From: Sphaerosporella brunnea
Lineage: Eukaryota > Ascomycota > Pezizomycetes > Pezizales > Pyronemataceae
Length of the DNA stretch: 64,000 bases
Direction: 5' to 3'
NCBI GenBank assembly: GCA_008704415.1
Contig: VXIS01000047.1
Location: 62,001-126,000 of the forward strand
The notes beneath the pieces are model-generated. The model was not told where the DNA came from, did no database searches, and saw nothing but the letters and a program-made list of their open reading frames with translations. Made by a program: the position numbers and the translations under genes. Shown here piece after piece: positions 63,516 through 64,000 of the stretch (position 1 is its first letter; every line of letters begins with the position of its first letter).

Positions 63516-64000
63516 TTAGCGGGCAGACTCAGAATGCTTCGGACCAGCGGGTGCCTTCTGGTCAAGCCGCAATTGAGGCACTCTGCCCATTTCAGAGTCC
63601 ATGGCGGTACGTGTCGTCGCCTTGTGTTTTATGGCATTGTACGTAAACTCTGCCATCGGCAGGAGTGTCACCCATTGCACTGGGGTTTCCAGCTGCGGAA
63701 TGTAGACTTTTAGATATTTTTCGGAGATCGGATTCGCTTTTATAGCCTGGCCATCCAGCTGTGGGTCATATAAGGTACGCAGTCGTAGCTTCACAACATG
63801 CTGCCCGCACAGAGAATGACAGAAGTCAGATGTCAAGCGCGTATCACGATCCGACATGATTGACAGCGGTAATACGGGTGAGTTTTCGTACATAGAAATG
63901 GACGGAGGTTATCGCAAAACGCTCTGCAATCAGGACTGCTTCAGTGAACGGAATCGACCAAGCACGCTTGCTGAAGCGGGGTGGGGTTTAACAGTTGCAC
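63516..64000 (-). pseudogene. gypsy integrase relic at the right edge
   Basis: The minus strand reads IMSDRDTRLTSDFCHSLCG (integrase second catalytic Asp region), then LYDPQLDGQAIKANPISEK, where the catalytic Glu of the usual GQ[TS]ERxN is lost, then WVTLLPMAEFTYNAIKH. The stretch before the second Asp is in another frame (IPFTEAVLIAERFAI) with stops. It is inactive and cut by the window edge. Its position upstream of the 61-kb gag on the same strand means it is not the 3' end of that element in simple order. Confidence 0.85.

Noticed and set aside
1..64000. CRISPR arrays, rRNA, bacterial operons or ribosome-binding sites
   Set aside because: No regularly spaced repeats, no rRNA-like sequence, and intron-containing eukaryotic gene structure throughout.

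Overview
The window reads as an accessory, transposon-rich stretch of a filamentous fungal genome, most likely an agaricomycete-type basidiomycete (inference). The supporting signs are: 40-60 nt GT..AG introns with CTRAY-like branch sites; TATA-box promoters with short pyrimidine-rich leaders; Ty3/gypsy and hAT elements; and a fungal Zn2Cys6-type zinc cluster. I recognise no housekeeping gene, rRNA, tRNA or CRISPR array. Most open frames are short and many are visibly broken, so most host-type genes here are called with low confidence.

The one fully intact structure is a Ty3/gypsy LTR retrotransposon at 30048-37116, with its sense strand on minus. Its two 198-bp LTRs are identical by eye (TGTGGT...ACCACA ends). 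It has a 4-bp target duplication (GCTG), a primer-binding site, a polypurine tract, an intact Gag (CCHC knuckle), and an intact protease-RT-RNase H-integrase polyprotein in the -1 frame. Between pol and the 3' LTR it carries a two-exon gene on the opposite strand. That gene encodes a protein with an acidic region, a leucine-rich coiled coil and a C-terminal CX2CX6CX15CX2CX6C cluster. A TATAAAAG box inside the LTR points at this antisense gene, and the LTR also holds a hairpin that presents AAUAAA at its tip on the sense strand. The element sits inside a small coding repeat. A second, uninterrupted copy of that repeat at about 43150-43345 (minus) shows the pre-insertion state.

Left arm (1-30 kb): hAT transposase relics at 3560-4300, 11039-12016 and 12203-13177; a protease relic of a retroelement at 23034-23501; and several small genes or relics, mostly on plus. 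Among these the cleanest gene is the two-exon gene at 15525-16327 with a TATA box. Others of interest are the repeat-bearing gene at 9368-10464 and the decayed genes at 7381-8343, 13233-13817, 17931-18189, 19889-20385 and 20745-21305.

Right arm (37-64 kb): a tandemly duplicated gene relic (37501-38265); hAT remnants (38697-38949, 40601-41174); a hAT-type MITE with 8-bp target duplication remnants (55099-55335); an F-box-like small gene (49917-50399); a rotting second gypsy element (58397-61443) with a dead protease and a deletion through the RT active site; and an integrase relic at the right edge (63516-64000).
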